38,824 nt of DNA from Desulfobulbaceae bacterium. Its GTDB lineage: Bacteria; Desulfobacterota; Desulfobulbia; Desulfobulbales; Desulfobulbaceae. The position numbers and the translations under genes were made by a program. The notes under the pieces were generated by a model. That model did no database searches. It was given only the letters and a program-made list of their open reading frames with translations, and was not told where the DNA came from. The stretch is taken from assembly GCA_015484845.1 (NCBI GenBank), contig WFUT01000022.1:1-38824 (forward strand), given 5' to 3'. Below are positions 35,222 to 38,824 of the stretch, in pieces. The stretch's first letter is position 1. Every line of letters starts with the position of its first letter.

Positions 35222-35252
35222 TTGACAAACGCATGTTCGTGCGCATTGTAAA
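35222..35252 (+). promoter_or_regulatory. Possible promoter for dnaK
   Basis: TTGACA (35222-35227), 19 bp, then TGTAAA (35247-35252). The spacing is long. A GC-rich GCGGCCGC-containing hairpin region (about 35314-35340) follows in the leader. Confidence 0.35.
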
Positions 35253-35424
35253 TATGGCGGCAGGCGGGAGGATGCGGCTTGACCGGATGACCGCTGCCGC
35301 CAGTGAAGCAGATGGCCGCGGCCGCCGGGGCGCGGCCGCAAAAGACAGCAGATTCAATCCCGAACGGAAGATATCTTCTCAATATTCGGGCTGATTTTCA
35401 TAAAAAGGAGACAGGAGATAGATC

Positions 35425-37383
<1,959 letters not shown>

Positions 37384-37394
37384 GCGGCCGGCCA

Positions 37395-37414
37395 CGGCCG
37401 GACCGGTCCGGCCG
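37395..37414. repeat. Perfect 20-bp palindrome after dnaK
   Basis: A GC-rich self-complementary palindrome (CGGCCGGACC joined to GGTCCGGCCG) lies 12 nt after the dnaK stop and 20 nt before its terminator. It has no loop, so it acts as a palindrome in DNA or a cruciform rather than a regular RNA hairpin. Confidence 0.45.
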
Positions 37415-37434
37415 GAAAGACAACGACCCGAACA

Positions 37435-37467
37435 GGGAGTGCGGAGAAATCCGCACTCCCTTTTTTT
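37435..37467 (+). terminator. Intrinsic terminator after dnaK
   Basis: A perfect 11-bp stem GGGAGTGCGGA/TCCGCACTCCC (37435-37445 with 37450-37460) with the stable tetraloop GAAA is followed by seven T (37461-37467). Confidence 0.93.
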
Positions 37468-37693
37468 GTTCGCTTGGGGTATAGTGGCCGCGCCCCTTTT
37501 CCGGGCCACAGGGTACAGACCCTTTGCAGAGGTACGCAACACCGTGCGGTTACGTGCAACCTAAATCCTGCACTTCAAAAATGAAGGAAAAAAAATTTCT
37601 TTTGCCGTATCAGGGGATTATACGAACGTAATCGTTTTTTTCGACTCACTGACCGTGTGAAGGATTTTTTTCTTCACGACAACGAACCAGATC
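37468..37693 (+). promoter_or_regulatory. AT-rich leader upstream of trpS with hairpins and two T-tracts
   Basis: The 226 nt before trpS contain TATAGT at 37480-37485 (possible -10). Hairpins are AGGGT/ACCCT (37508-37521) and CTTCA/TGAAG (near 37573-37586). AACG/CGTT sits directly before seven T (about 37635-37641), and a second T7 tract lies at 37665-37671 inside a GTGAAG/CTTCAC hairpin. The composition is less GC-rich than the genes. Attenuation of trpS is possible, but no T-box sequence or Trp-rich leader peptide is seen. Confidence 0.35.
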
Positions 37694-38662
37694 ATGAAAC
37701 GGATACTTTCAGGCATTCAGCCTTCGGGACAACTGCACATCGGCAACTACTTCGGCATGATGAAGACCATGATCTCCAACATGGAGAACGCGGATCTCTA
37801 CGTGTTCATCGTTGATCTCCACGCCCTGACCACGGTCCACGACCGGGACCGGCTGCGGCAGGGGACCCTGGAGGCGGCGGCGGATTTCCTGGCCCTGGGC
37901 CTGGACCCCGACCAATGCACCTTCTGGGTCCAGTCGGACGTGCCCGAGGTGTGCGAGCTGATGTGGATCCTCTCCACCCTGACCCCCATGGGGCTGCTGG
38001 AGCGGTGCCATTCCTACAAGGACAAGATCGCCAAGGGGATCGCGCCCAGCCACGGCCTGTTCGCCTATCCCGTGCTCATGGCCGCGGACATCCTGCTCTT
38101 CCAGTCCGAGGTGGTGCCCGTGGGCAAGGACCAGAAGCAGCATCTCGAGGTGGCCCGCGACATTGCCGCCAAGTTCAACAACACCTATGGCGAGACCTTC
38201 GTGATCCCGGAGCCGGCCATCAACGAGTCCACGGCCATTGTCCCGGGCCTGGACGGCCAGAAGATGTCCAAGTCCTACGGCAACACCATTCCCATCTTCA
38301 TGGACGACAAGCAGCTGCGCAAGCGGGTCATGTCCATCCAGACCGATGCCACGCCGGTGGAGGCGCCCAAGGACCCGGACAGGTGCAACCTGTTCGCCCT
38401 GCTCAAGTTGTTCGCACCGCCGGAGAAACTGGCCGAGGTGCATGATCTCTATATCAACGGTGGCGCGGCCTACGGCTATATCAAGCAGGACCTGTTCGAG
38501 CTGATCCGGGACTATTTTGCCGAGGCCCGGGCCAGGAAAAAGGAACTGCTCGACAACCCGGACTACCTGCGCCAGGTCCTGGCCAGGGGCGCGGAAAAGG
38601 CCCGGGCCAGGGCGGCGGAGACCATGGACCTGGTGCGGGACCGGGTGGGCCTCACCTACTGA
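37694..38662 (+). CDS. trpS: Tryptophanyl-tRNA synthetase
   Basis: Charges tRNA-Trp with tryptophan. It has 322 residues (334 in E. coli). The class I signatures are HIGN at residues 15-18 in GIQPSGQLHIGNYFGM and KMSKS at 190-194 in GQKMSKSYGNTIPIF. The tryptophan-binding region includes YPVLMAADILLFQSEVVPVG and KDQKQHLEVARDIAAKFN. No upstream Shine-Dalgarno sequence is obvious, so the start is set by the match to the family N-terminus (MKRILSGIQPSG). It is the last gene in the window. Confidence 0.97.
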   Translation: MKRILSGIQPSGQLHIGNYFGMMKTMISNMENADLYVFIVDLHALTTVHDRDRLRQGTLEAAADFLALGLDPDQCTFWVQSDVPEVCELMWILSTLTPMGLLERCHSYKDKIAKGIAPSHGLFAYPVLMAADILLFQSEVVPVGKDQKQHLEVARDIAAKFNNTYGETFVIPEPAINESTAIVPGLDGQKMSKSYGNTIPIFMDDKQLRKRVMSIQTDATPVEAPKDPDRCNLFALLKLFAPPEKLAEVHDLYINGGAAYGYIKQDLFELIRDYFAEARARKKELLDNPDYLRQVLARGAEKARARAAETMDLVRDRVGLTY

Positions 38663-38686
38663 TACCCCCGGCCGGGTCGTAACTGA

Positions 38687-38822
38687 TCGGGGCAAACAAC
38701 GTGTTGTTTTTACAACCACCTCATTGTAACTCGGCTCAGGTGCCCCGAATTTGTGCAGGCGCGCCAGTTCGCTATAGATCGCCTATGCGAACTGGCGCGA
38801 CCGTGCAAAGGCGGGGTGCCTG
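38687..38822. other. Highly structured non-coding region at the window edge
   Basis: Several nested pairings are visible after trpS. TCGGGGCA/TGCCCCGA (38687-38694 with 38741-38748) encloses AAACAA/TTGTTT (38694-38699 with 38704-38709, followed by Ts) and TTACAA/TTGTAA (38710-38715 with 38724-38729). Next comes a pair of 36-nt arms (38737-38772 and 38787-38822) with a 13-bp perfect core and a 14-nt centre. The small AT hairpin with T5 may end the trpS message. I see no ORF and no match to a known RNA or insertion sequence. Confidence 0.5.
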
Positions 38823-38824
38823 TG

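Noticed and set aside
37581-37631. 16-codon ORF in the trpS leader as a Trp attenuator peptide
   Set aside because: It contains no Trp codon and no ribosome binding site.
38737-38822. attC site or CRISPR repeat
   Set aside because: No RYYYAAC/GTTRRRY core, only one copy, and no neighbouring cassette or cas gene.

Overview
The window looks like ordinary chromosome from a GC-rich anaerobic member of the Desulfobacterota (old Deltaproteobacteria), most like a Desulfobulbales-type organism. This is inferred from gene content and very GC-rich third codon positions, not from a marker-gene match. It holds about 29 complete protein genes and the last 11 codons of one more. I see no rRNA, tRNA, CRISPR array, transposase or integrase.

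Left part (1-8715, plus strand): an aryl-acid and amino-acid utilisation locus. Two phenylacetate-CoA ligase paralogues flank a tandem-ACT protein and a complete branched-chain/aromatic amino acid ABC importer (livK, terminator, livHMGF). A small secreted OB-fold protein follows. At 9005-9959 lie an FKBP-type prolyl isomerase and a 59-codon Cys/Lys-rich protein, closed by a strong terminator.

Accessory part (10055-15059, minus strand): four secreted proteins. These are an unknown protein with an SCHCF motif, an SGNH-like protein, a seven-repeat FG-GAP propeller and a right-handed beta-helix protein. The last three have unrelated folds but end in similar short tails of the form GR[RH]...[ST][LI]...LLL[HR]. 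I propose these tails as a candidate C-terminal sorting or export tag. The minus-strand block is divergent from hisD, and the two predicted promoters share their -35 bases.

Middle part (15235-27278): biosynthesis and housekeeping. The plus strand carries hisD-rsmG, then leuB, a divergent PRPP synthetase and asd. The minus strand carries lysS-lolC/E-lolD and a LETM1-like membrane protein, preceded by a MetE/UroD-fold zinc methyltransferase (possible core methionine synthase, with a structured 5' leader) and an RlmD-type 23S rRNA methyltransferase.

Right part (27587-38824, plus strand): an acyltransferase-3, an NtrC-type regulator without a kinase next to a GAF-PAS-PAS-GGDEF-EAL protein, a class I/II aminotransferase, grpE, dnaK and trpS. 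A strongly structured non-coding region at the right edge (38687-38822) contains a pair of 36-nt imperfect inverted arms in which half of the mismatches are G-U compatible.

The two least explained signals are the shared C-terminal tails and the right-edge structure. All functional calls rest on reading motifs by eye; no search was run.
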